From the NCBI GenBank assembly GCA_033239525.1, contig BSYO01000011.1, positions 4,989,973-5,053,972 of the forward strand: a stretch of 64,000 bases of DNA, written 5' to 3'. The notes beneath the pieces were generated by a model. It did no database searches and had not been told where the DNA came from. It was given only the letters and a program-made list of their open reading frames with translations. The DNA is from Nepenthes gracilis (taxonomy: Eukaryota; Streptophyta; Magnoliopsida; Caryophyllales; Nepenthaceae). Positions within the stretch are counted from its first letter, which is position 1, and each line of letters opens with the position of its first letter. Position numbers and translations under genes: made by a program. Shown one piece after another: positions 29,101 through 37,109 of this stretch.

Positions 29101-32100
29101 CAAATACATATGCATCATTTGGACATACACAATATGGCTTTTAAAACACACCAGGGTCATTATGAATTTGTGGTCATACTTTTAGCCTCACTAATGCACC
29201 TACAATATTCCACTCTCTCATGAACAATATATTTCAGCAGCTCCTACATAATTGTCTTAGAAAATAACCTGTTAAGGAGATTAGCAATTTAGTACAAGTA
29301 ACTAGCAGCAATTCAGCAGTGTAAACAATAAATTCAGCAATTCAGGGATCAAAGGGTAGATGCAAGGTCACACGTCCAGGAAGAGTTCTGCATTGTGACA
29401 ATCAAGGCAAAGCTATAGCATCAGCAGAGCAGTATTTATATTCAAGTACCTAGCTCAGCATCAGCAGAACAAGAAATGTTTACAGGACAGCAAGATTCAT
29501 GTACTTCTGTTCAAGATCATAACAAATTCTGGTAGCAACAACTATTACATAAGTTAGATGGCTCCAAAGTCTTTTAACAATGAGTGGTTAGCATTGATTA
29601 GCCTTTCTTCATGTAAACACATACGAGGGTACTGCAGATTTGATTGATGAATGTAATGCACTTCTGACTGCTTCTTGGGAATCAGATCAGTTCTCCTTTC
29701 CTCATTTCTGTTTTTTGACTTTTGATTTCCCCTCCTTCCTTCCCTTTTATTCTTTTGTTTCTTTCTTTCCTCCATTATTAATCTAAGAGAAATCTCTCTT
29801 CATTGCAGCAAGATGGGAGTCTATGTCTTTTTATAGACTACAGGGCTCTAAATAAGGTAGAACCACTATTTGATTTCTTTGAGTGCTAACTTGTTTGATT
29901 TGTTGAGTAAACCAAAATACTTAACGAAGCTCAACTTGAGGTCAAGTCATCATCAAGTTAGAATTGCAGAGGGAGACGATTTGAAAACTTTGTGTTATGA
30001 GATTCAAAGCTTTTAAGTGGCTCGTGATGCTTTTCGAGTTGACTAATCTATGACATTCTATACATTAATGAACCAAGTATTATGTGAATACTTGGATAAA
30101 TTTGTAGTGGTCTACTTAGACAACATTATGATACATAATTCAAGCATGAAAAATTACTTGAATCATATGATACTAGTGTTCTAGAAGTTGAAGGAGAATC
30201 ATCTCTATATGAAACGTGAAAAGTGCTCTTTTATTCAGGAGGAGATCAACTTGTTGGGGGCACATTTTGGGGCGAGTTTAGATTAGAATAGATTCAAAGA
30301 AAGTGCAAACTATCTTTGATTGGCAAGTCTTGACGAGAATGAGCAATTTGTGCTCATTCTTAGCCTTGCTAACTTCTATCAATGCTTCATAAAAGGATAT
30401 TCAAAAAAAAGTTGTACCTTTGATAGATTTGTTCAAGAAGGGTAAGATGTGGGATTGGTCAAAGGCATGCTAGAAAACCTTTGAGGAGTTTAAGTGTGTG
30501 GCAATGAAAGAGTTATTTTTAACCCTCTTGGATGTTACCAACCACGTCGAATTACATACTGGCACGTTGAATTTGCTTAGAGGAGTCTTATTGCAAGAAG
30601 GACGTCCATGACCTATCAATAAGCGAAGGTCCCATTAGTTGAAGATCGAAATTCGTTGCCTTGTCTCGAGTGGCCCACCTATCAATAAGGGACATTGCCA
30701 CAACCTTTAAAGAGTAGGTAAAGTCAAACCTCGTGAAGGACCCAATGGTCATATCTTTACTTCAATTGACTTGAGAAGGCAAGGCTCGAAATGTTTTAGT
30801 TGACGATAGATTGATTTCACAGCGGGATACTTGATTCTCATACTTAAGGCTGGAGAACTGTTGAAGATACTCCTTGGAGAGCGTTATGGACTAGTTATAT
30901 GGGGTGTCAACGTATCTCGAGCTACCTACTTTGTAAGGCTGTTACTAGTCCAAAATGAAGGACGATATGATGAGCTATATGAAGACCTATCTCATCTGTC
31001 AGTAGGACAAGATAATATGCCAAAAGTTAGCAGAGTTACTAGAACCCCTCATTATATCCAGTAAACCTTAGAGAAATGTTCCCTTAACTTCATCATTACG
31101 CTGTCCTAGGTTGATGAGCACTTGTGCATCTTGGTGGTTATGGACCGCTGCTCAATTTTCGCTACTTTTATTTTGACATCAAGAGATTGTTTAGAAAAGG
31201 AGATATCATCCATTTTTTTGAGCACATTAGCAAGTACTAGGGAGTCCCCTAAAGTATTGTGAGTGACTACAATTGCCGTTTTATCAGAGTCTTCTGGTCG
31301 GAACTCTTTAGATTGCTTGGTTTGGAATTAAATATCTCATCAAACTGCCATTTTCAAACTGACGGTCAAACAAAAAAGATCCAATGGCCCACTTGTGCCA
31401 TTTTGTGACTGTTAGTTAGAAAGATTGGGTGAAGAGCCTTGATGTTACTCAATTTTGTTTTAACACTCAAAAGTGTTCTTCTTCAAATAAGTGCTTTTTT
31501 GAGATTATAACAAGCTAGCGGCTGCTTCTTCCACACATTGTGGTCAGGCCATACAAAAGGAAGTATACTTGTGCTTATAACTTTGCTCTAGAGTGGAAGC
31601 ATAACACGGAAATTGCCAAAACCTACTTGGAGAAAATGTTTCATTGAATGAAGAAGTTGGCTGATCAGAAGAGGCAATATATGCAATTTAATGTGGGCGA
31701 TTATATATTGATGAAGCTTCTCCAAGGGTAGATGTGGTTCATTAGAGGAAGAGATAGGTGCCTCCTCTGGAAATATGAAAGCTGTGCCTAGATCATTGCT
31801 TGTTTAGGAAAGGCCTAGTATAAGATAGATCCTCTGGAGTGGATGAAGCTCCACACCGTCTTCTATGTGAGTTGTCTAAAGCCGTATTACCCCAAAATGG
31901 AAGATATCCATCCTTCACGCAGCCTTTTGTAGTGTACCAATATTAGGCTAAAACCACTACCAGCGCCGGAAGTCGAAAAAATCAGAGCTAAAAGAAAGGT
32001 GACAATATCAACCGAGAAAAAGAAGAAGTGCTTGTAAAGTGGAAGGGAAGAACAATAGGAAAAACAAGTTGGCAACTTGTTGAAAACGTGAGTTGAAGAG

Positions 32101-35100
32101 GTGAGAGGTCAAAGCTACATTAAAAATTATGTCAACGAGGACGTCGACAACTTAATAGGGGAAGATGCTTGAATCTAAACTAAGATATGTAAAATTTTGC
32201 ATAATTTTTTTCGCATTTTTGAATTTTTTTAGATATTTAGATGAATTTAATTTGAATTTTAGAATTATAGAAAAAATAGATACCCTGTTGTAAAAGTTGA
32301 AGACTTATAGTGAATACTAGTGCCAAAGGCCAAAAGCCAAAACCTTGTATATGGGGGAATGAAAGTCTTCTTCCATATTTGATTATTAAATGTTACTATT
32401 GATTACTTGCTTTTTTTTTTTTTTTTTTTTTTTTTGCACTTTTAACTTGTGACTTACTTGCATTTGACATCCTTAACACATAATGCTTTATTGTGATTAT
32501 GTCCTGGATTAACCCTCACATTTTGTATGCTCGGGGGTCAACTTGGCTAGCATCTGGCTCACAACAGGAATAGTTGCGCTACATTATCTTGTGGTTATAA
32601 AAATTGGACTGTGACACCTTGTACCTAGGCCCAAAGAGACCCTTTGTATTTTGCGGCTTTAACAACATTGATTGTACATTCAACTTTGAATTTGACAACT
32701 TTCAAATCTTTATTTCCTCTTGAAATTAATCAATTGGTGACTTAATATTTCGGTATTAACTGTAAAAGATGTTACCATGTATGCTTCTAAGGTAGACCAG
32801 GCAATTATCTACTTTTTTTCCTTTCGTCTTTTTCATATAAGTAATGTTTATCAGCTTCTTCCCAGGCTTTGCAATAATCTGACAGACTGAGAGTCCCCAG
32901 TCACTGTGCATTGCAGTCCTGTATTAGCAGGCTGAGCCATTTTTGAACCCTTTCATTCTTTCAAGTATGATAATCAATTGATGCTTACATGCTTGATATC
33001 ACAGTTTGGTATTATAGTTATGGGTGGCCTCTTTAGGATATTCTAAATAGACTATTTGCATTACCCATGCCTTGGTGATAATGATGCCAGCTGTACTGGT
33101 TCTCTAATTTAGTTGTTGGTTTTCCATTCTTTTGTGTTTTTGTATAGTATATAAATGTTGGTTTCCTGCTGCTATAGTTCAGATCAGTAGAATGTTGACT
33201 CACGCTGAAGGCACTACTTGTGGAAGCTCTGTTCTAGTTAATTAGTTTCTGGGACAGTGTTTACGTAAACTTAATTTGCCATTTGTTGGGATTAGGTTAA
33301 GAAAAATATGGATTATGCATTCTCCAATTTGCTTGCTGTCTTGTCTCAACTGTGCATTGAAAGAAAAAGTAGCCATAAATTCAAGGATGAGCTTTCTAAT
33401 TTATTGTTCTCTTTAATCATTGCTGAATAATTCATGAACAAGGAATTTTTGTGGTGCGTTGGGCATGTCATGTTTCTATTGCACTTGCTGTCACATTAGT
33501 ACTTATATTCTTTCTGGATAACCAAACATGTGCAGGACTTCTGACTCTTTTCTAATTCTAGAAATGTTGGTTGATCATATATTTCCATATAGCCACGGGG
33601 CTGATTTTGTTATAAACCTCCAGCACTGTCCTACGGTGTCAAATTGTTGCTTCTTACCAAAATTAGTTGTGAAAAAATCTGTGGATTTGTTCTGTTCACT
33701 CTCTGGTGTTTCATTGATCCAAAAGCAGGAGCAGGAACTTAAGAATTATGTAAAATGTACAAACCTTGACAAAAAATTCTTATACCTGAATATTTGAAAG
33801 CCTTCTGAGGATTATGATGTGCTCTCTCTGGGTTTAGAGGACTGCAGGACAGTATTTTGCTTTCTTGAATCCAATCTCGATTAATAGCGAAACTGACTTA
33901 ATGTCTTTTCTTCATCTTCAGGGAAGCTGTGAGCTGTCAGTACTGCTCTGGTAAGTGTTGGTTATCTTTCATAATTAAAGTTCTTGATTTTGGTGCTTAA
34001 TTGTTGTTGTCCTACTTGCGTTCCTATACTGTTTTCAGTTGAGGAATTCAAGTGTCTGAGTGGTTTTCTTCTTTATACTTTTTGCTTTGATATTCTTTAT
34101 GTTACACTATGTGTATTTTTTTTTTTAAATTATTCAATCTGCTGTTCCACGTATACAACTACAGTTTAGTTTCAGCTGCTTACTGTTGCAATGTAGATTG
34201 TGGTTTTGCCATCGATTCATGTTCATGTTGTTTAAAGTGCTTGAATGCTGGCGTGAATTAACTGTTTGCTTTACTTGAGAGTCCTTTAAAGGAATGCTAT
34301 ACCTAACTTTTTATGGATGTGCCACTTTTCATTTTGGTGCCGAATAATCGAGATCATGGTTTTTTGTAGCCTCAGTTTCCAGAGCGTAATGATTGGATAA
34401 TGGATTCAGTTTTTTTGTGCTTCCTTCCAACAGTCTACCCATATTCACATTTAAACTGGCGAACTATGTTGCAGCAATTGTTTCCTGTGGGTTTATCTGT
34501 ATCTCTAGCTTAATTATCTATTTTTTATTCTTAGCTTCAAGGGCTGGTAGAAGACAAGGACTTTATATTAATCTTACCACTGAATTTTTTTTTTCTCTTT
34601 TTTCATGTCTTGAGAATACATTCACCTTCCATGTGGACAATCCCATTATTCATTGTAATTTTGCTTTGCTGCTTTGGCTATTCTGAAGTATGGTTCAAAG
34701 TTGTATTTCTGACATTTCTTTATCTCTCCAATTTTTATATGAGGTCTCTCACCCTCACTGTTTTTAGCACCATAAATTAATAGATAAAGGTTAAGGTTTG
34801 TTTTATCATTTGTTCATGGGATACTGATTTTGGTTTTTTTTTTTTTTTTTTTTTTGGGGGGGAGGCTTTGGGAATGGAAAATCTAAGAGCCTGGTGGAAG
34901 AACTCCTTTCACCCACCAAAAATGAGAGAAGGAAAGAAAAAATCAGTAGAAAAGGAAAAGGAAATAAAGGAAGAGTGCTAGTATTAGCTAGAAGCTTCTC
35001 AGGTTTTGAGTCTAGCAACAATCATGGGTAGTTTCAAAATGAGAAAATTGTCATCTGGAGCACAGAAACACTCTTTTATTCACGGTCTCGATGATATAAA

Positions 35101-37109
35101 GTGGATATTATTCTTCATGTGCGGAAGATGGACAAATGCTTGCATGGGATATCTGCATAGAATCATGTTTGCAGATTTACTGAGATGCATAGATGTATAT
35201 TCCTGGGTTAGTTTTCTCTTCTAGAATGGGAAGTAGCTCTCTGTACAAGCTATAGATTTCTTTTGAATATGATGTGTCGATGAAATTCATCCAATGTCCT
35301 TGTTGATTCCAATGGGTTCTTTATCTCATGGTATATGGTGGGTTTTTTGTCTCAATGTCATAGTTCTGTAACTAGCTTAAGATAAACAATATGTATTTCC
35401 ACTTGTAAGTCATAATGTAATACTGCTTCTGTGACAGGATTCTTCCATAAAAGGCATGCAAAGAAGCTGTCAGGGACAATTACTGCTAAATGTAAATTTG
35501 TGTGCCACAGATGTGATGTGAGTCAGCACATAAAGATTGGTAGAAAGGGAAGGAAATGTAAGTTTCAGAAAAGCCAGGATGGGAAGAGTGTGAAGGTTGG
35601 TAATAGGAGGAGGAAAGCAAAGTCGAAGAAAGTGAAGAAAGCATCAACTGATTGCAGGCAGTTGCCAGTGGAAAATAGCAAGAAGATGCAGGTTCATGAG
35701 GTGCCATTACATTCCCAAGACAATACAAATACTTTTACTGGTGTGACTCTGCGACGTTCAGCTAGGAAACGAAAATATATGTCTGTGCAATATGATGAGC
35801 TTGGGGAAGACAAGAAAGGGAAGCAGGAAATGCCTCGAATTGTCAAATCTAAGAATCCCAGTGGAGGCTGGTTTCGGCAGAGGAAGAGAACAGAAGTTCT
35901 TCGTACTTTCTGGAGAAACGGTCTTCTTTTTTCTAGGAAGCCGAATGATGAGCTAGTGATGGATTTTAAGAGAAGAAAAATCCATGTCCCATCTGAATTT
36001 TTGACTGATACTATTGAGCAAATCAGATGTTCTCTTTGTTGTGAGGATGGTTACAGTTACAAATCCCCTTCGACGTATATAGCTTGTGAAATTTGTGGAG
36101 GTAAATATTGTCTCTAAGGAATTCTTTTATCCTTGTTTATTTTTTTATGCTCTTCTCTGGGGATGTGTGGCTGCTCATCAACTATGCACAAAGCATCAAC
36201 ACTTCTCCCGGCTCATGTGCCGGTGTTCGACACATTTGGACATCGATGCTTAGGTTGACACTCTTCGACCCGTGTTGGAATATATTATTTTTTTCTTTTT
36301 GACTCCAACATATTTTGGACACAGTTATTTTGTAATTTTTCAGAAAAAAAATTGAATCATTTGCTCATTTAGAGCTAATTAACAACCTAAACTCTCTCCC
36401 TCTTTTATTTCATGGGCAGATATAACACAATCCTTTATAGAACAAAAAATATGTATTTTTATTAATAATTCAGTATAATCTATGAAGTACTGTTGCTGAC
36501 AAATCATATCCTCATATCTACAAATGGAACTCTGAATTCTAATTAATGTGCCCCTGGCATATCATTTCTTCATTTTTTAAAAAATAAAATGCTGTATCGA
36601 TAGTGTCCATGTTTTGTGACGGTGTCCATACTCTTTAGATTTTTTTTTTACAAGCTAGCTACTTCCATGCAGGCTGGTTCCACGGACAGGCATTTGGGCT
36701 TGATTCTGAAAATATTCAGCGTATTATTGGATTTAGATGTCATATTTGCCTTAAAAGGAACCCTCCTGTCTGCCCCTACGTGGAAGATGCAAGGACCAAT
36801 AGCGCCCTTTTGAGTAAATCAATGAGAAGTGAAGGACCTGAGATTCCCCAAGAATCATCAGCAACTGTTGTTGTTCCAATGGAAACAGATGGCAACCATA
36901 ATCGTGATTCGGATGAAGATTTACAGGGTTCATTACAGCTGGATGTGGCTGTACAAACTTTAGCTAAAGCTTCTTCTGATAGTGAAAATGGACAAATCAT
37001 TGCAAGTGAGGATCAGATAGTTGGTGCAGTTGAGATTCACAACGAGGAGCATTTGGAAGCTTATGTAAAACCGGAAACAACTGAGAATTTTATGCTACAA
37101 GATAACTGA
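5152..37109 (+). CDS. DDT-domain, triple PHD-finger chromatin protein (PTM-like family)
   Basis: Nine exons: 5152-6578, 6666-7280, 20404-21463, 21913-22192, 22293-22417, 22797-23257, 33922-33950, 35438-36100, 36673-37109. All junctions are GT-AG and in phase, giving 5097 nt and 1698 aa with no internal stop. Residues about 1-52 form a Tudor-like module (motif [14 protein letters not shown]). Basic clusters near 65-77 and 313 look like NLSs. A DDT domain starts near 402 and a C4HC3 PHD finger lies at about 600-645 ([10 protein letters not shown]). The middle has a conserved Cys cluster ([10 protein letters not shown]) and a basic KRGRRKTR patch. Two more PHD-type fingers lie at about 1312-1355 (built from exons 6, 7 and 8) and 1527-1585. 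No membrane helices are visible at the C-terminus, unlike what is reported for chloroplast-envelope PTM. I therefore infer a nuclear chromatin reader of the At5g12400/At5g22760 type. Introns 2 and 6 are 13.1 and 10.7 kb and full of transposons. Confidence 0.9.
7281..9169. other. Left part of intron 2, no recognisable element
   Basis: This is non-coding intron sequence. At 8751 a TGTAACATCCTGAATATTT block resembles the start of many plant Ty3/gypsy LTRs, but I could not find a matching end or partner. Short open frames here show no protein family. Confidence 0.4.
9170..13430 (-). mobile_element. Degenerate Ty3/gypsy retrotransposon in intron 2, antisense to the gene
   Basis: On the minus strand, in order from the right, these pieces can be read through many stops and frameshifts. 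There is a damaged zinc knuckle near 13145-13200 ([11 protein letters not shown], then stop, then C). A protease/RT linker region lies at 12449-12922 ([12 protein letters not shown]). Reverse transcriptase lies near 11700-12400 with YLDNIVIYS in place of YxDD. Integrase lies about 10440-10760 ([17 protein letters not shown]), followed by its C-terminal part to about 9950. At about 9170-9345 a sequence matches, in reverse complement, the 5' part of the LTR of the chromovirus in intron 6, preceded on the minus strand by a purine tract. The element is thus an old relative of that element. Its 5' LTR and gag were not found, so the right limit is approximate. Confidence 0.7.
9580..9770. repeat. Local direct duplication in the gypsy relic
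   Basis: A block containing CTAGTTTGTTACTTCAATTG followed by GTCTCTTCTTTCAC occurs at about 9580-9612 and again at about 9653-9687. Each is followed by a GAGCATT(T/G)CTTTCTTC stretch, at about 9618 and 9740. This is a two-unit imperfect tandem duplication. Confidence 0.6.
13431..15082. other. Intron 2 spacer between retroelements
   Basis: This looks like ordinary T-rich intron sequence with lower A/T than the intergenic DNA. The minus-strand frame at 14769-15011 has no recognisable domain. No LTR pair or coding relic could be identified. Confidence 0.4.
15083..15335 (+). repeat. ATATCGATAT dispersed repeat (family B), copy 1
   Basis: The sequence starts ATGGCTGAATATATTGGTATT and is full of GATAT/ATATC motifs. 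Its core, GGAAGAAAAAAATTTTGTAA followed by ATTATAAATTGG, matches the cores of the copies at 38489-38790 (same strand) and 54354-54597 (opposite strand). It is non-coding and the right end is poorly defined. Confidence 0.5.
15399..15622 (-). repeat. 3' LTR of the intron 2 copia element
   Basis: Begins TGTCAATTGGTTTGAATGC and ends CAACTGACA, with TG...CA termini. It aligns along its length with 19571-19824, sharing GAGTTTCTTCCCATTAT and AATTAGGATCACCTAATTA. Confidence 0.8.
19559..19570 (-). other. Primer-binding site (tRNA-Met type) of the copia element
   Basis: The plus strand reads TTCTGATACCA right up to the LTR. On the minus strand this is TGGTATCAGAA, matching the common TGGTATCAGAGC primer site for initiator tRNA-Met. 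It fixes the orientation of the element. Confidence 0.75.
19571..19824 (-). repeat. 5' LTR of the intron 2 copia element
   Basis: Begins TGCTAATTGGTTTAAATGCC and ends TTCAATTGACA. It is about 30 bp longer than its partner because of an internal duplication around ATGATAATG / AATTAGGATC. The many differences between the two LTRs indicate an old insertion. Confidence 0.8.
24054..24496 (+). repeat. 5' LTR of the intron 6 chromovirus
   Basis: Starts TGTTATAATCC and ends GATTATGACA, 443 bp. It is collinear with 32166-32616, for example GACTTACTTGCATTTGACAT there against GATTTACTTGCACTTGACAT here. The two LTRs differ at many positions, so the insertion is old. Confidence 0.85.
24497..24512 (+). 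other. Primer-binding site of the intron 6 chromovirus
   Basis: TCAGTATCAGAGC follows the LTR end after one base. It differs by one internal base from TGGTATCAGAGC, the standard initiator tRNA-Met primer site. Confidence 0.75.
26452..27018 (+). repeat. 5' LTR of the nested element
   Basis: Collinear with 29256-29817: both contain AACAAGAAATGTTTACAGGA, CAACTATTACATAAG and AGAGAAATCTCTCTTCATT. The left edge is uncertain by about 10 bp (TGGTTAAGAGG at 26462 is an alternative start). Confidence 0.75.
29256..29817 (+). repeat. 3' LTR of the nested element
   Basis: Ends TCTCTTCATTGCA. It carries the same TTCCTTCCCTTTTATTC pyrimidine tract as the 5' copy. It starts directly after truncated RT sequence. 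Confidence 0.75.
32166..32616 (+). repeat. 3' LTR of the intron 6 chromovirus
   Basis: Starts TGCTTGAATCT right after the purine tract and ends GACTGTGACA, 451 bp. It includes a 25-base T run at 32411-32435 that is absent from the 5' copy. The CCTTG target duplication follows at once. Confidence 0.85.
32622..33921. other. Right part of intron 6
   Basis: This is ordinary T-rich intron sequence after the hAT-like right arm. The open frame at 33528-33797 has no family resemblance. I see nothing else. Confidence 0.45.
33922..33950 (+). other. 29-nt microexon (exon 7) of the DDT/PHD gene
   Basis: The sequence is preceded by TTCATCTTCAG and followed by GTAAGT. It supplies one base to finish an Arg codon, nine codons (EAVSCQYCS), and the first base of a Gly codon. 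Those residues carry zinc ligands of the second PHD finger, joining CGLCKND of exon 6 to FFHKRH of exon 8. Without it the finger loses its middle cysteines and the frame breaks, since 29 is not a multiple of three. It sits right after the 10.7-kb transposon-filled intron. Confidence 0.85.
34834..34861. repeat. Poly-T/poly-G homopolymer pair in intron 7
   Basis: About 22 T residues are followed directly by a run of G. Such a tract is a likely place for sequencing or assembly length error. Confidence 0.7.
36170..36645. mobile_element. Possible non-autonomous element in intron 8 (CGACAC-type repeat)
   Basis: The block between exons 8 and 9 has repeated variants of a short theme: CATCAACACTTCTCCCGGC, CCGGTGTTCGACAC, GTTGACACTCTTCGACCC, GTGTCCATG and GGTGTCCATAC. 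I recall this theme in a dispersed plant repeat made of GTGTCGGACAC-like units. Both ends lie inside the intron, so splicing is not affected. The class is not established. Confidence 0.35.

Larger units (their letters stand above)
26452..29817 (+). mobile_element. LTR retrotransposon with deleted pol, nested in the chromovirus RT
   Basis: Two LTRs of about 560 bp flank only about 2.2 kb. Gag can be read with stops around 27540-27900 ([28 protein letters not shown]), the typical plant Ty3/gypsy gag core. The open frame at 28566-28886 leads into RT ([16 protein letters not shown]). RT then stops at [11 protein letters not shown] near 29250, just before the YxDD box, and the 3' LTR begins at once. 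The rest of RT, RNase H and integrase are missing, so the copy was either deleted or moved as a defective element. The host sequence resumes at QDGSL of the interrupted chromovirus RT. The target duplication is not clean. Confidence 0.8.
24054..32616 (+). mobile_element. Ty3/gypsy chromovirus in intron 6, same strand as the gene
   Basis: Both LTRs, a tRNA-Met primer site, a polypurine tract (AGGGGAAGA just before 32166) and a perfect 5-bp target duplication CCTTG (24049-24053 and 32617-32621) define the ends. Degenerate coding relics follow gypsy order. They are gag (about 24600-25500), a CCHC knuckle [13 protein letters not shown] (25524-25563) and protease VDTGAAHNF (active-site triplet near 25768). 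RT is interrupted at APYNASELF...KKH and resumes at [17 protein letters not shown] (29818), with YLDNIM in place of YLDD near 30110. Integrase lies about 31130-31440, then a C-terminal [17 protein letters not shown] module and a decayed chromodomain to about 32100. Many stops and frameshifts. A second LTR element sits inside the RT. Confidence 0.9.
23352..32674. mobile_element. hAT-like non-autonomous element, split by a gypsy insertion (intron 6)
   Basis: The left end reads GTTGTTAAAGGCACGCCCCA and the right end reads TTTGCGGCTTTAACAAC, so the termini are inverted repeats. The left arm (23352-24053) carries the AGGC/GCCT-rich start typical of a repeat common in dicots. The right arm is only 32622-32674 (CTAGGCCCAAAGAGACCC). 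Together the two arms make about 750 bp. The flanks ACACTGTG and ACATTGAT could be a decayed 8-bp target duplication (5 of 8). The hAT assignment rests on family memory and is inference. Confidence 0.5.

Noticed and set aside
33984..34686. Hydrophobic open frames (33984-34169, 34393-34686) that look like membrane segments
   Set aside because: They lie in intron 7 of the DDT/PHD gene, come from T-rich intron DNA, and are skipped by in-phase exons. They are not evidence for the membrane helices reported in PTM.
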